In this document: positions 1 to 5,993 of the stretch, piece by piece
How the letters are laid out: each line of letters begins with the position of its first letter
Position numbering within the stretch: the first letter of the stretch is position 1
Source: HXMU1420-2 sp040830545
Lineage (GTDB): Bacteria; Pseudomonadota; Alphaproteobacteria; Rhodobacterales; Rhodobacteraceae
DNA: 7,329 bases
Assembly (NCBI GenBank): GCA_040830545.1
Contig: JBFOMB010000111.1
Coordinates: 1 to 7,329 of the forward strand
Direction: 5' to 3'
Made by a program: the position numbers and the translations under genes
The notes under the pieces: generated by a model
The model's input: only the letters and a program-made list of their open reading frames with translations
What the model was told of the DNA's origin: nothing
The model's database searches: none

Positions 1-403
1 GCGCGACGTGCCCGCACGAGGGCTTGTGAGGTTCCATGGCTCGGACGGGGATGCCGGGGCCGTGGCCAATGCGCAGGCGAATGCCGCCCGCGCGGGCGTC
101 ACTGCAATGACCCATTCCCGCCTTGCGGCGGTAAGCGATCTGCCGCGCCCGGATGGTCCAACTGGATTGGTCATAGTGAACCCGCCATATGGCGGGCGGA
201 TCGGGAACAAGAAGCTGCTTTTTGCGCTGCATGGCACGCTGGGCCAAGTGCTGAAAGAACGGTTTTCCGGCTGGCGCGTTGGCCTGGTCACGAATGAGGG
301 CGCATTGGCCGGAGCCACGGGGCTGCCGTTTGAACGGCCCGGTCCGCCAGTGGATCACGGCGGGTTAAAAATACGGCTCCATAAAACAAGCGCGCTGCCC
401 TGA
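1..403 (+). CDS. Class I SAM-dependent RNA methyltransferase (RlmL/YcbY-like), C-terminal part
   Basis: This is the 3' end of a gene; the reading frame (codons from base 2) is still open at the window edge, so the true start is upstream. The visible ~133 residues hold the second half of a Rossmann-type methyltransferase domain. A GSDGDAGAV segment (around base 31) matches the acidic strand-2 loop that binds the SAM ribose. It is followed by the motif IV tetrapeptide NPPY in VIVNPPYGGRIG (around base 180), which marks enzymes that methylate an exocyclic amino nitrogen. Family members are usually 370-400 residues, with an N-terminal THUMP domain that would lie outside the window. The RlmL N-terminal module methylates N2 of a guanine in 23S rRNA; whether this protein has the same target cannot be told from this fragment. 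The TGA stop lies in the loop of the rpoH terminator, so this gene converges tightly with rpoH. Family is fairly sure, substrate is not. Confidence 0.85.
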   Translation, partial: RDVPARGLVRFHGSDGDAGAVANAQANAARAGVTAMTHSRLAAVSDLPRPDGPTGLVIVNPPYGGRIGNKKLLFALHGTLGQVLKERFSGWRVGLVTNEGALAGATGLPFERPGPPVDHGGLKIRLHKTSALP

Positions 404-414
404 GGACAGCGCGC
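381..414 (-). terminator. Rho-independent terminator of rpoH
   Basis: Bases 390-400 and 404-414 form an 11-bp GC-rich stem with a 3-base loop. On the minus strand the single imperfect position is a G-U wobble and the stem is followed by TTGTTTTAT. On the plus strand the same position is a C-A mismatch and no T tract follows. The orientation therefore points to rpoH, whose stop codon lies about 55 bases earlier in its transcript. The loop is the TGA stop codon of the convergent methyltransferase gene. Confidence 0.8.
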
Positions 415-437
415 AAGCGAATTGTGAACAATTTGCA

Positions 438-459
438 GAAAATTCGTCGACGAATTTTC
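438..459. repeat. 22-bp perfect palindrome between convergent genes
   Basis: Each arm reads GAAAATTCGTC and the two arms are exact reverse complements with no spacer. It lies between the rpoH stop codon and the rpoH terminator. An A-rich left arm and T-rich right arm are what a bidirectional terminator looks like, so it may end the methyltransferase transcript, which has no other visible terminator. A closely related sequence occurs at 1558-1576, on the other side of rpoH, which suggests a repeated motif. Function is inferred. Confidence 0.6.
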
Positions 460-469
460 CGTCGTCAGA

Positions 470-1366
470 TCAAGCCGTCGCAAGCATGCCCTTGGCACGG
501 GCCAGTTCGCGCATCTTCTTCTGCAGCTTTTCAAACGCCCGCACCTCGATCTGGCGGATACGTTCCCGGCTGACGTCATACTGACCGGACAGTTCTTCCA
601 ATGTCACAGCCCGTTCCGCCAGACGACGCTGGGTCAGGATGTCCTTTTCCCGGTCGTTCAGCACGGACAGTGCCTCGGCCAGCAATTCGCGACGCGCTTC
701 CAGTTCGTCCTTGGCCTCGTAATCCGCCGCCTGATTGGCGTCCTCGTCTTCCAGCCAGTCTTGCCACTGCATCGCGCTGTCGCCTTCGCTGCCGACGGTC
801 GCGTTCAGCGATGCGTCGCCCCCGGACAGACGCCGGTTCATGCTGACGACCTCGTCCTCGGTCACACCCAGATCGGTGGCGATCTGCTTCACCTTGTCAG
901 GGTGCATATCACCTTCTTCCAACGCGCCGATGCGGGCCTTGGCCTTGCGCAGGTTGAAGAACAGTTTCTTCTGTGCAGACGTTGTACCCAGCTTCACCAG
1001 CGACCATGACCGCAGGATATATTCCTGAATGCTCGCGCGGATCCACCACATCGCATAGGTTGCCAGGCGGAAACCTTTTTCAGGATCAAACCGTTTCACA
1101 GCCTGCATCAGGCCCACGTTGGCCTCGGAAATGACCTCGGCCTGCGGCAGACCATAGCCGCGATAGCCCATCGCGATTTTCGCCGCGAGGCGCAGGTGAG
1201 ACGTGACCATCTTGTGCGCCGAGGCGGAATCCTGATCCTCGACCCAGCGCTTGGCCAGCATGTATTCCTCTTCCGGTTCCAGAAGAGGAAATTTGCGGAT
1301 TTCCTGCATGTACCGATTCAGCCCGCCTTCGGGTGTCGGTGCCGGTAGATTTGCATAGTTTGCCAT
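470..1366 (-). CDS. rpoH: RNA polymerase heat-shock sigma factor RpoH (sigma-32), probable RpoHI type
   Basis: The 298-residue product is a full-length group 3 sigma factor that directs RNA polymerase to heat-shock promoters. Region 2 spans about residues 50-120, with the core-binding and -10-recognition stretch through EVISEANVGLMQAVKRFDP and the aromatic ATYAMWWIR melting motif. The diagnostic RpoH box, QKKLFFNLRK, is at 132-141; it separates RpoH from RpoD and is linked to core binding and FtsH/chaperone control. Region 4 occupies about 228-290, with a helix-turn-helix LEELSGQYDVSRERIRQIE that reads the -35 element. The ATG at 1366 has a strong GGAGG 8 bases upstream, and the N-terminus (MANYANLPAPTPEGG) looks typical of alphaproteobacterial RpoHI. 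Many Rhodobacterales carry two rpoH genes; assignment to RpoHI rather than RpoHII is from overall resemblance and is less certain than the family. The gene is monocistronic here. Confidence 0.95.
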   Translation of the reverse strand: MANYANLPAPTPEGGLNRYMQEIRKFPLLEPEEEYMLAKRWVEDQDSASAHKMVTSHLRLAAKIAMGYRGYGLPQAEVISEANVGLMQAVKRFDPEKGFRLATYAMWWIRASIQEYILRSWSLVKLGTTSAQKKLFFNLRKAKARIGALEEGDMHPDKVKQIATDLGVTEDEVVSMNRRLSGGDASLNATVGSEGDSAMQWQDWLEDEDANQAADYEAKDELEARRELLAEALSVLNDREKDILTQRRLAERAVTLEELSGQYDVSRERIRQIEVRAFEKLQKKMRELARAKGMLATA

Positions 1367-1372
1367 GTTTTG

Positions 1373-1392
1373 CCCCTCCCAATGTTTATGGG
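1373..1392 (-). promoter_or_regulatory. rpoH ribosome binding site with small hairpin overlap
   Basis: The minus strand carries GGGAGGGG (1380-1373), containing GGAGG 8 bases before the ATG; it fixes the rpoH start. Just upstream, CCCA (1392-1389) can pair with TGGG (1381-1378) across a 7-base loop, covering the first bases of the Shine-Dalgarno sequence. A 4-bp stem is weak; a thermosensing role is only a possibility. Confidence 0.6.
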
Positions 1393-1402
1393 CTTAACAT
1401 CC

Positions 1403-1431
1403 ATATGGGAGCGCTATCACTCCCTTTCAAG
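1403..1431 (-). promoter_or_regulatory. Sigma-32-type heat-shock promoter of rpoH
   Basis: On the minus strand CTTGAAA (1431-1425) is followed after 15 bases by CCCATAT (1409-1403), close to the RpoH consensus CTTGAA / CCCATNT with suitable spacing. Transcription would begin near 1395, giving a leader of about 30 bases. A heat-shock promoter in front of rpoH implies positive autoregulation. An inverted repeat GGGAG-N8-CTCCC (1407-1424) sits in the spacer and edges into the -10 element; it could be an operator or chance. Confidence 0.75.
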
Positions 1432-1460
1432 ACCTGTACTCAACATACCAATGGGACGCG

Positions 1461-1491
1461 ATCTGTATGTAACCTAGGTTACACTGGATCA
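1461..1491 (-). promoter_or_regulatory. Possible second rpoH promoter (ECF sigma-E-like) with palindromic spacer
   Basis: On the minus strand TGATCC (1491-1486) is followed after 18 bases by TACAGAT (1467-1461). TGATCC is the -35 recognised by RpoE in Rhodobacter sphaeroides, with a -10 near TAAGA; the -35 matches exactly, the -10 only loosely. Sixteen of the 18 spacer bases are the palindrome TGTAACCTAGGTTACA. The call is tentative. Confidence 0.35.
1468..1483. promoter_or_regulatory. 16-bp perfect palindrome, candidate operator upstream of rpoH
   Basis: TGTAACCTAGGTTACA is an exact dyad 37 bp upstream of the rpoH -35 element. Its TGT-N10-ACA layout has the half-site spacing of CRP/FNR-superfamily sites, but other dimeric regulators, including MerR-type proteins that bind promoter spacers, would also fit. 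The regulator is not identified. Confidence 0.5.
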
Positions 1492-2052
1492 CATCAATTT
1501 GCGGTCTCGGGCTCCGGGTGCCCCAGAACCGTTAACAATTGGTGCACATCCGAGGTCAAAATTCGTCGATATTTTCGGCACCAAAACGCAATCCCAGCTA
1601 AATAACCGCAACTTTGCCACCAGAAGAGTCGGGACAGCGTTGTGTCAATCGGGCGAACTGGTCGGTCTATTAATGGGCACAAGTCTGAGCCTATGCGCCG
1701 CAGGGCATCGACAAAGCACGTTACCTATTTCACGACAATCTGACACACGAGGTGTTTCCAAACGCCCTGAATCCCACCCAAACAGACGAGCAGGGCATCG
1801 CACCACATATCAGAGGCCCACAGCGCCAGCGTAAAATGGCCCAACTTGATGCCCTCGGATCAGGCCCCCGCCCACCCGCTAAACGCTTGCTTCGCAAAGA
1901 ATGACATGGCTTTGCCATTGCCTGAGCCGCTGCACCTGTCGAAGCAGAAAATTCTGCTCCGCACGAACCCGCCACAACGTCAGCACATTTCCCCACACAA
2001 AAGTCAAAACACTTGTTTTTTTGCATACAGTTAAGTAGAACGAATTCAGATT
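1492..2052. other. Gene-poor intergenic stretch, left part
   Basis: I see no convincing gene, tRNA or rRNA here. Open frames are short, lack good ribosome binding sites, and encode compositions with no recognisable domain. It contains a relative of the 438-459 palindrome (1558-1576), a direct repeat GCAGGGCATCG at 1700-1710 and 1790-1800, a dyad AGCAGAA-AA-TTCTGCT at 1943-1958, and a run of seven T at 2016-2022 behind a very weak stem. On the minus strand, 1907-1725 reads as MSFFAKQAF..., stop, then 44 more codons in the same frame; this could be a decayed small gene, but I recognise no family. Confidence 0.5.
1558..1576. repeat. Degenerate copy of the 438-459 palindrome
   Basis: AAAATTCGTCGA here is identical to bases 439-450, and ATTTTC follows in both places; the copy differs only in having T where the other has CGA. 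The result is a weaker dyad (AAAAT-N8-ATTTT). The two copies bracket rpoH. Relatedness is seen; function is unknown. Confidence 0.5.
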
Positions 2053-2053
2053 T

Positions 2054-2162
2054 TTGCAAATTTGGTGCCGATTTTCGCGCTCTTTCATTTTGATGACCTT
2101 CACCTCGTTTTCTCCGGAATCGTTACGATCAGCGCTAGGTCATCGGCACCCAAATCTTGCAA
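2054..2162. repeat. Long imperfect inverted repeat, possible structured RNA or small mobile element remnant
   Basis: The left arm at 2054-2072 (TTGCAA, ATTTGG, TGCCGAT) pairs with the right arm at 2142-2162, giving 19 base pairs broken only by two single-base bulges (C2151 and C2156). Inside it, GCGCT (2077-2081) can pair with AGCGC (2131-2135), extending the stem past an internal loop. No T tract follows on either strand, so it is not a simple terminator. It ends about 200 bp before the dehydratase start. It could be a leader structure, a small RNA, or a MITE-like remnant; I see no clear target duplication. Confidence 0.5.
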
Positions 2163-2360
2163 TTGCTTCGACCCTGGGGAGGACGTTGTGCAACAAATTG
2201 AGATTTGGCGGTCTAAGGATCGCCAGAACTGCCACGAAGCGCGATCCGTTCGCGTGGGTATGTCGCGCCTGAATTTTCACAAACACAGTATTTTTCTTCA
2301 CGTTTAGTTGTATAGCTCTGCGCAGTCTCTCCAGCGCCTCACCTTTTTTCGGAAGACCAA
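2163..2360. other. Upstream region of the dehydratase gene
   Basis: No gene is apparent. It holds an imperfect dyad around 2232-2257 (CCACG ... CGTGG) and an AT-rich stretch at 2281-2313 that should include the promoter. TATAGC at 2311 is a possible -10, but I find no matching -35 at standard spacing. Confidence 0.4.
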
Positions 2361-4331
2361 ATGACAAGTCTAATTCCAGCGTTGACCGATTTGAATCGCC
2401 CCATGAAGCGGGTGATACAAATGCTGGCCGACGCGACACTGATCCTCTTTTCCTTCATTCTGGCCATGGCGCTGCGACTGGAAAGCCTCGCTTTTCTCAT
2501 GGATCAGAGCATTTGGATGACCCTGATTCCCGTCGTCCTGCTGACCCTCTTCGTGTTTGACTACGTGGGCCTTTACCGGGTGGTGATCCGTTACATCTCT
2601 GGTCAGGTGATCGGCGGAATCATTACCGGCGTTTTCGTGTCTGCGCTGGCCATTCTTCTGGCAGCAAACCTGCTGAGCGCGCCGGTACCCTTGTCAGTGC
2701 CGGGCATCTATGCTGCGGTCTTGTTCATTCTGGCCAGTGGGATGCGGTTCATGTTCCGCCGCTTGTTCCGCACAACTGTGTCCCGCAGCCGCGTGCCGGT
2801 CATGGTTTACGGCGCGGGTGAGGTTGGCCGCCAGGTCGCCAACGCCCTGCAAGACAGCAGTGATTATTTGCCAGTTGCGTTCCTTGACGATGATCCGACC
2901 CTGCAGAAAACAACCATCAGCGGACGGGAGGTTTTCGCGCCGAGCGAAGTGCAGAAACTGGTCGCGCAATCGGGAATTCAGACAATTCTGCTGGCCATGC
3001 CCGGCATCACGCGGGCCCGTCGTCGCGAAATCGTGTCCAGGCTGGAACCGCTGGGTGTGAAGGTCAAGACGACCCCGGGCATGTCGGACATCGTGACCGG
3101 GCGCGCCAAATTTTCCGACCTGCGCAGCGTCACGCCCGAGGATCTGCTGGGCCGCGACCCTGTACCGCCACGCGACGACCTGATGAGCCGCAACATCACC
3201 GGCAAGGTCGTATTGGTGTCCGGCGCGGGGGGCTCCATCGGCAGCGAGTTGTGCCGTCAGATCATCAACCACGACCCGGCGACGCTCGTACTGTTGGAGG
3301 TCTCGGAATACGCGCTCTACTCCATCCACATGGAGTTGAAAGAGACGCTGGCAAAGGCTGGCAAACATATCCCGATCGAACCGGTCCTGGGATCGGTTCA
3401 GAACCCGGGCCGCGTACGCGCCATCCTGCGCATGTTCGGTGTCGAAACCGTCTATCACGCAGCCGCCTACAAACATGTGGTGCTGGTCGAGGAAAACGTC
3501 GTCGAAGGCATCCGCAACAACGTCTTTGGCACGCAGGTGATTGCAACCGCTGCGGCAGAGCTGGGGGTCGAGAACTTTATCCTCATCTCCACCGACAAAG
3601 CGGTTCGCCCGACGAACTTCATGGGCGGGTCCAAGCGGCTTGCGGAGCTGGTGTGTCAGGCTTTGGCACGCAAATACACACGCACCACCTTCTCGATGGT
3701 GCGGTTTGGCAATGTTCTGGGGTCTTCGGGGTCTGTCATTCCGCGTTTCCGCGCGCAGATCGAAAGCGGCGGCCCGGTCACCGTGACTCACCGCGAAATC
3801 ACCCGGTTCTTCATGACCATTCCCGAGGCTGCTCAACTGGTCATTCAGGCCGGCGCGATGGCCAAGGGCGGCGACGTCTTTGTCCTGGACATGGGCGAAC
3901 CGGTGAAGATCCTCGATCTGGCGCAGACCATGGTGCATCTGCACGGGTTGAAGCCTTATATCGTCGAAGACACCTCAGCCCAGGAAGCGGATCGCGGGGA
4001 TATTCCGATCCAGATCGTCGGCCTGAACAAGGGCGAAAAGCTGTACGAGGAACTGCTGATCGGGGAAAACCCGCAAGGTACGGATCATCAGCGGATCATG
4101 ACGGCGACCGAGGTGTCACTGGACCCGGAAGAGCTGCAGGTTTACCTGGACCGTCTGACCCGGGCCTGCCGGATGTTCGACATCGTGTCGATTCGCGACG
4201 TGTTCCTCGAAGCCCCGCTGGATTTCCGCCCAACCTCGGACGCGATCCACGATCTGATGTGGAACGCGTCGCGCCTGAGCGCGGCTGCCGACGAACATCC
4301 CGACCTCAAGGTGGTCAGCGGAACGGACTAA
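2361..4331 (+). CDS. Membrane-anchored UDP-sugar 4,6-dehydratase (WbpM/PglF/CapD family)
   Basis: The 656-residue length is normal for the large membrane form of this family. Four hydrophobic segments (about 21-38, 52-72, 83-104, 113-131) anchor the protein in the inner membrane. A first Rossmann-like domain follows, with VMVYGAGEVG at 147-156 (CoA-binding-3 type). The catalytic short-chain dehydrogenase domain starts near 281 with the NAD(P)-binding SGAGGSIGSE at 287-296. Its active site STDKAVRPTNFMGGSK gives S410, M421 and K425: the usual Tyr is Met, as in WbpM and PglF, which convert UDP-GlcNAc to the 4-keto-6-deoxy sugar. The product would feed surface polysaccharide or glycoconjugate synthesis. 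GGAAG sits 5 bases before the ATG, supporting this start. No other polysaccharide gene is in the window, so the exact sugar is inferred. Family is firm; substrate is probable. Confidence 0.9.
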   Translation: MTSLIPALTDLNRPMKRVIQMLADATLILFSFILAMALRLESLAFLMDQSIWMTLIPVVLLTLFVFDYVGLYRVVIRYISGQVIGGIITGVFVSALAILLAANLLSAPVPLSVPGIYAAVLFILASGMRFMFRRLFRTTVSRSRVPVMVYGAGEVGRQVANALQDSSDYLPVAFLDDDPTLQKTTISGREVFAPSEVQKLVAQSGIQTILLAMPGITRARRREIVSRLEPLGVKVKTTPGMSDIVTGRAKFSDLRSVTPEDLLGRDPVPPRDDLMSRNITGKVVLVSGAGGSIGSELCRQIINHDPATLVLLEVSEYALYSIHMELKETLAKAGKHIPIEPVLGSVQNPGRVRAILRMFGVETVYHAAAYKHVVLVEENVVEGIRNNVFGTQVIATAAAELGVENFILISTDKAVRPTNFMGGSKRLAELVCQALARKYTRTTFSMVRFGNVLGSSGSVIPRFRAQIESGGPVTVTHREITRFFMTIPEAAQLVIQAGAMAKGGDVFVLDMGEPVKILDLAQTMVHLHGLKPYIVEDTSAQEADRGDIPIQIVGLNKGEKLYEELLIGENPQGTDHQRIMTATEVSLDPEELQVYLDRLTRACRMFDIVSIRDVFLEAPLDFRPTSDAIHDLMWNASRLSAAADEHPDLKVVSGTD

Positions 4332-4388
4332 CGGTCCCTTCGCCCAGGCGGCTCACTTTGAACACGCGATCTCCGGTATTCCCACCGC

Positions 4389-4451
4389 AGCCCCGGACCT
4401 GATCCGGGGCCTCTACCTTGCCACAAGAGGTCCCGGATCAGGTCCGGGACT
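4389..4451. repeat. REP-like paired palindromes, likely bidirectional terminator or transcript-end structure
   Basis: Two units, each itself a palindrome (CCCCGGA-CCTGA-TCCGGGG at 4391-4409 and GTCCCGGA-TCAGG-TCCGGGAC at 4430-4450), are inverted copies of each other. Together, 4389-4414 and 4426-4451 make a 26-bp stem with 24 Watson-Crick pairs, one G-U-type pair and one mismatch, and an 11-base loop. It lies between the convergent dehydratase and tctA genes. I recall similar TCCCGGATC-type palindromes as dispersed intergenic repeats in alphaproteobacteria, but cannot check that here. There is no T tract, so termination is inferred. Confidence 0.75.
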
Positions 4452-4483
4452 CCGTCAGTCTCCAGTGATCGACCGTCGAATTC

Positions 4484-5989
4484 TCAATCCGACACCCGCT
4501 GCGGTTTCTTCAGGACATTGCGCAGGAACATCGGCGCCACGAACCCGGCCACGGCCACTGTCCACAACGCAATCGAAATGCCCGAGCTGAACAGATAGGT
4601 CCAATCCCCGTCCGACAGCACCATCGCCCGGCGCAGGCTGTCCTCCATATGACCGCCCAGCAGGATACCCAGGATGATCGGCACAGTTGGCACGTCCAGC
4701 TTGCGCAGCACCCAACCCAGCACACCAAACGCAACCATCAGCAGCAGGTCGAAATAGCTGCCCGACAGCGAATAAATCCCGACAAAGCTGATCATCGTAA
4801 CGCCCGGCAACAGCACCCAAGGAGGCACACTCAGGATACGGACAAAGATCTTCACCAGCGGCACGTTCATCAGCAGCAGAACGAAATTCGCGATCAGCAA
4901 GGACGCGATCAGGCCCCACACAACCTCGGGCCGGTCAGTAAACAGCGTTGGCCCCGGTGTTATATTCAGCGTCATCAGCAAGGCCAGCAACACCGCCGTG
5001 GTCCCCGACCCTGGCACGCCCAGCGTCAGCATCGGCACCAGCGCCCCACCGGCAGCAGCGTTGTTCCCCGCCTCAGGCGCGGCAACGCCCTTGGCCACGC
5101 CCGTGCCAAACCCGCCCTTGTCGCCCGCTACGGATTTTTCCGACATATAGGCCAGGAACGACCCCAAAGATGCTCCCGCACCAGGCAACACCCCGGCCAC
5201 AAACCCGATCAGCGAAGCGCGGAGTTGCGTCCAACGCGTGCTCCAAATCTCGCGCCAGGGCACGGTGACTTTGCCCAGCTTCACCCCGATCGAGGTGTTC
5301 TTGCCATGGCTTTCGATGAAGAACAGCACCTCGGCAATCGCAAACAGGCCAACAATGGCGACCAGAAAGTCAATTCCGTCAAACAGGTGCATGTTGCCAA
5401 AGGTCAGACGTGGCAGGCCCGAATTGTTGTCGACCCCCACCATGGCGATGCCCAGGCCGATGCAGGAGGCAATGGCCGCCTTGGCCTGATTGTTCGATGC
5501 AATCCCACCCAGCGTGGCAAAGGCCAGCAGGTACAGTGCAAAATACTCCGCAGGACCAAACTGAAACGCGATCCGGGCCAGCAGTGGGGCCAGCAGCATC
5601 AATCCGACCGTGGACAGGAACGCCCCGGTAAAGGACGCAACGCCGGAAATCACCAGCGCGTTGCCCGCCTTGCCCGCCTTGGCCATGGGGTAGCCGTCCA
5701 GCGTGGTCATCAGCGCCGGTTCATCGCCGGGAATGTTCAGCAGGATCGAACTGATCCGCCCGCCATACATCGCGCCATAGTAAACCGCCGTCATCAAAAC
5801 CAGCGCCGAAGTCGCATCCAGCCCCATGGAAAACGTCAGCGGGATCAGGATCGCCACACCGTTCGAAGGCCCCAGCCCCGGCAGCGCGCCAATGATCGTA
5901 CCAATGAAACAGCCGAAAATGGCCAGCATCAGCGTAAACGGGCTGAACGCGATGCCGAACCCGATGGCGAGATTTGCAAACAGGTCCAT
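4484..5989 (-). CDS. tctA: Tripartite tricarboxylate transporter, large membrane subunit TctA
   Basis: The product is the 501-residue transport subunit of a TTT-family secondary carrier, which with TctB forms the inner-membrane complex served by the periplasmic binding protein TctC. It is hydrophobic almost throughout, with many membrane helices. The two halves each carry a family signature: GALPGLGPSNGVAILIPLTF at 34-53 and GVLPGAGASLGS at 266-277. YYGAMYGGRISSILLNIPGD (70-89) and the matching APEAGNNAAAGGALVPMLTL with GVPGSGTT (304-331) are also typical of TctA. The frame is open 90 bases further upstream, into tctB, but that extension is Cys/Trp-rich and unlike the family. I chose ATG 5989, four bases after the tctB stop, with a GGGTGA just upstream; GTG 5992 is an alternative. 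The ion coupling and substrate cannot be read from sequence; citrate and other carboxylates are known for the family. Confidence 0.95.
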   Translation of the reverse strand: MDLFANLAIGFGIAFSPFTLMLAIFGCFIGTIIGALPGLGPSNGVAILIPLTFSMGLDATSALVLMTAVYYGAMYGGRISSILLNIPGDEPALMTTLDGYPMAKAGKAGNALVISGVASFTGAFLSTVGLMLLAPLLARIAFQFGPAEYFALYLLAFATLGGIASNNQAKAAIASCIGLGIAMVGVDNNSGLPRLTFGNMHLFDGIDFLVAIVGLFAIAEVLFFIESHGKNTSIGVKLGKVTVPWREIWSTRWTQLRASLIGFVAGVLPGAGASLGSFLAYMSEKSVAGDKGGFGTGVAKGVAAPEAGNNAAAGGALVPMLTLGVPGSGTTAVLLALLMTLNITPGPTLFTDRPEVVWGLIASLLIANFVLLLMNVPLVKIFVRILSVPPWVLLPGVTMISFVGIYSLSGSYFDLLLMVAFGVLGWVLRKLDVPTVPIILGILLGGHMEDSLRRAMVLSDGDWTYLFSSGISIALWTVAVAGFVAPMFLRNVLKKPQRVSD

Positions 5990-5993
5990 CACG

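Noticed and set aside
1700..1800. 11-bp direct repeat GCAGGGCATCG, 90 bp apart
   Set aside because: Flanks are unrelated and only two copies are present, so it is not a CRISPR or tandem array and may be chance.
1499..1834. 111-codon plus-strand frame in the intergenic gap
   Set aside because: No ribosome binding site, and a random-looking composition that changes along its length.
1998..2022. Rho-independent terminator at the seven-T run
   Set aside because: The only stem before it is four A/T-rich pairs (AAGT/ACTT), and no gene on the plus strand ends there.
2140..2439. 99-codon minus-strand frame overlapping the dehydratase start
   Set aside because: It begins inside the dehydratase gene, has no ribosome binding site, its codon use does not favour G/C third positions, and it matches no family I recognise.
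2694..3944. Long open frame on the minus strand opposite the dehydratase gene
   Set aside because: Antisense shadow of a clear, domain-complete gene; the translation is rich in His, Arg and Gln and has no recognisable domain.
3251..4402. 383-codon open frame overlapping the dehydratase gene in another frame
   Set aside because: Arg/Gly/Pro-rich frame shadow; the dehydratase frame carries the conserved motifs over the same bases.
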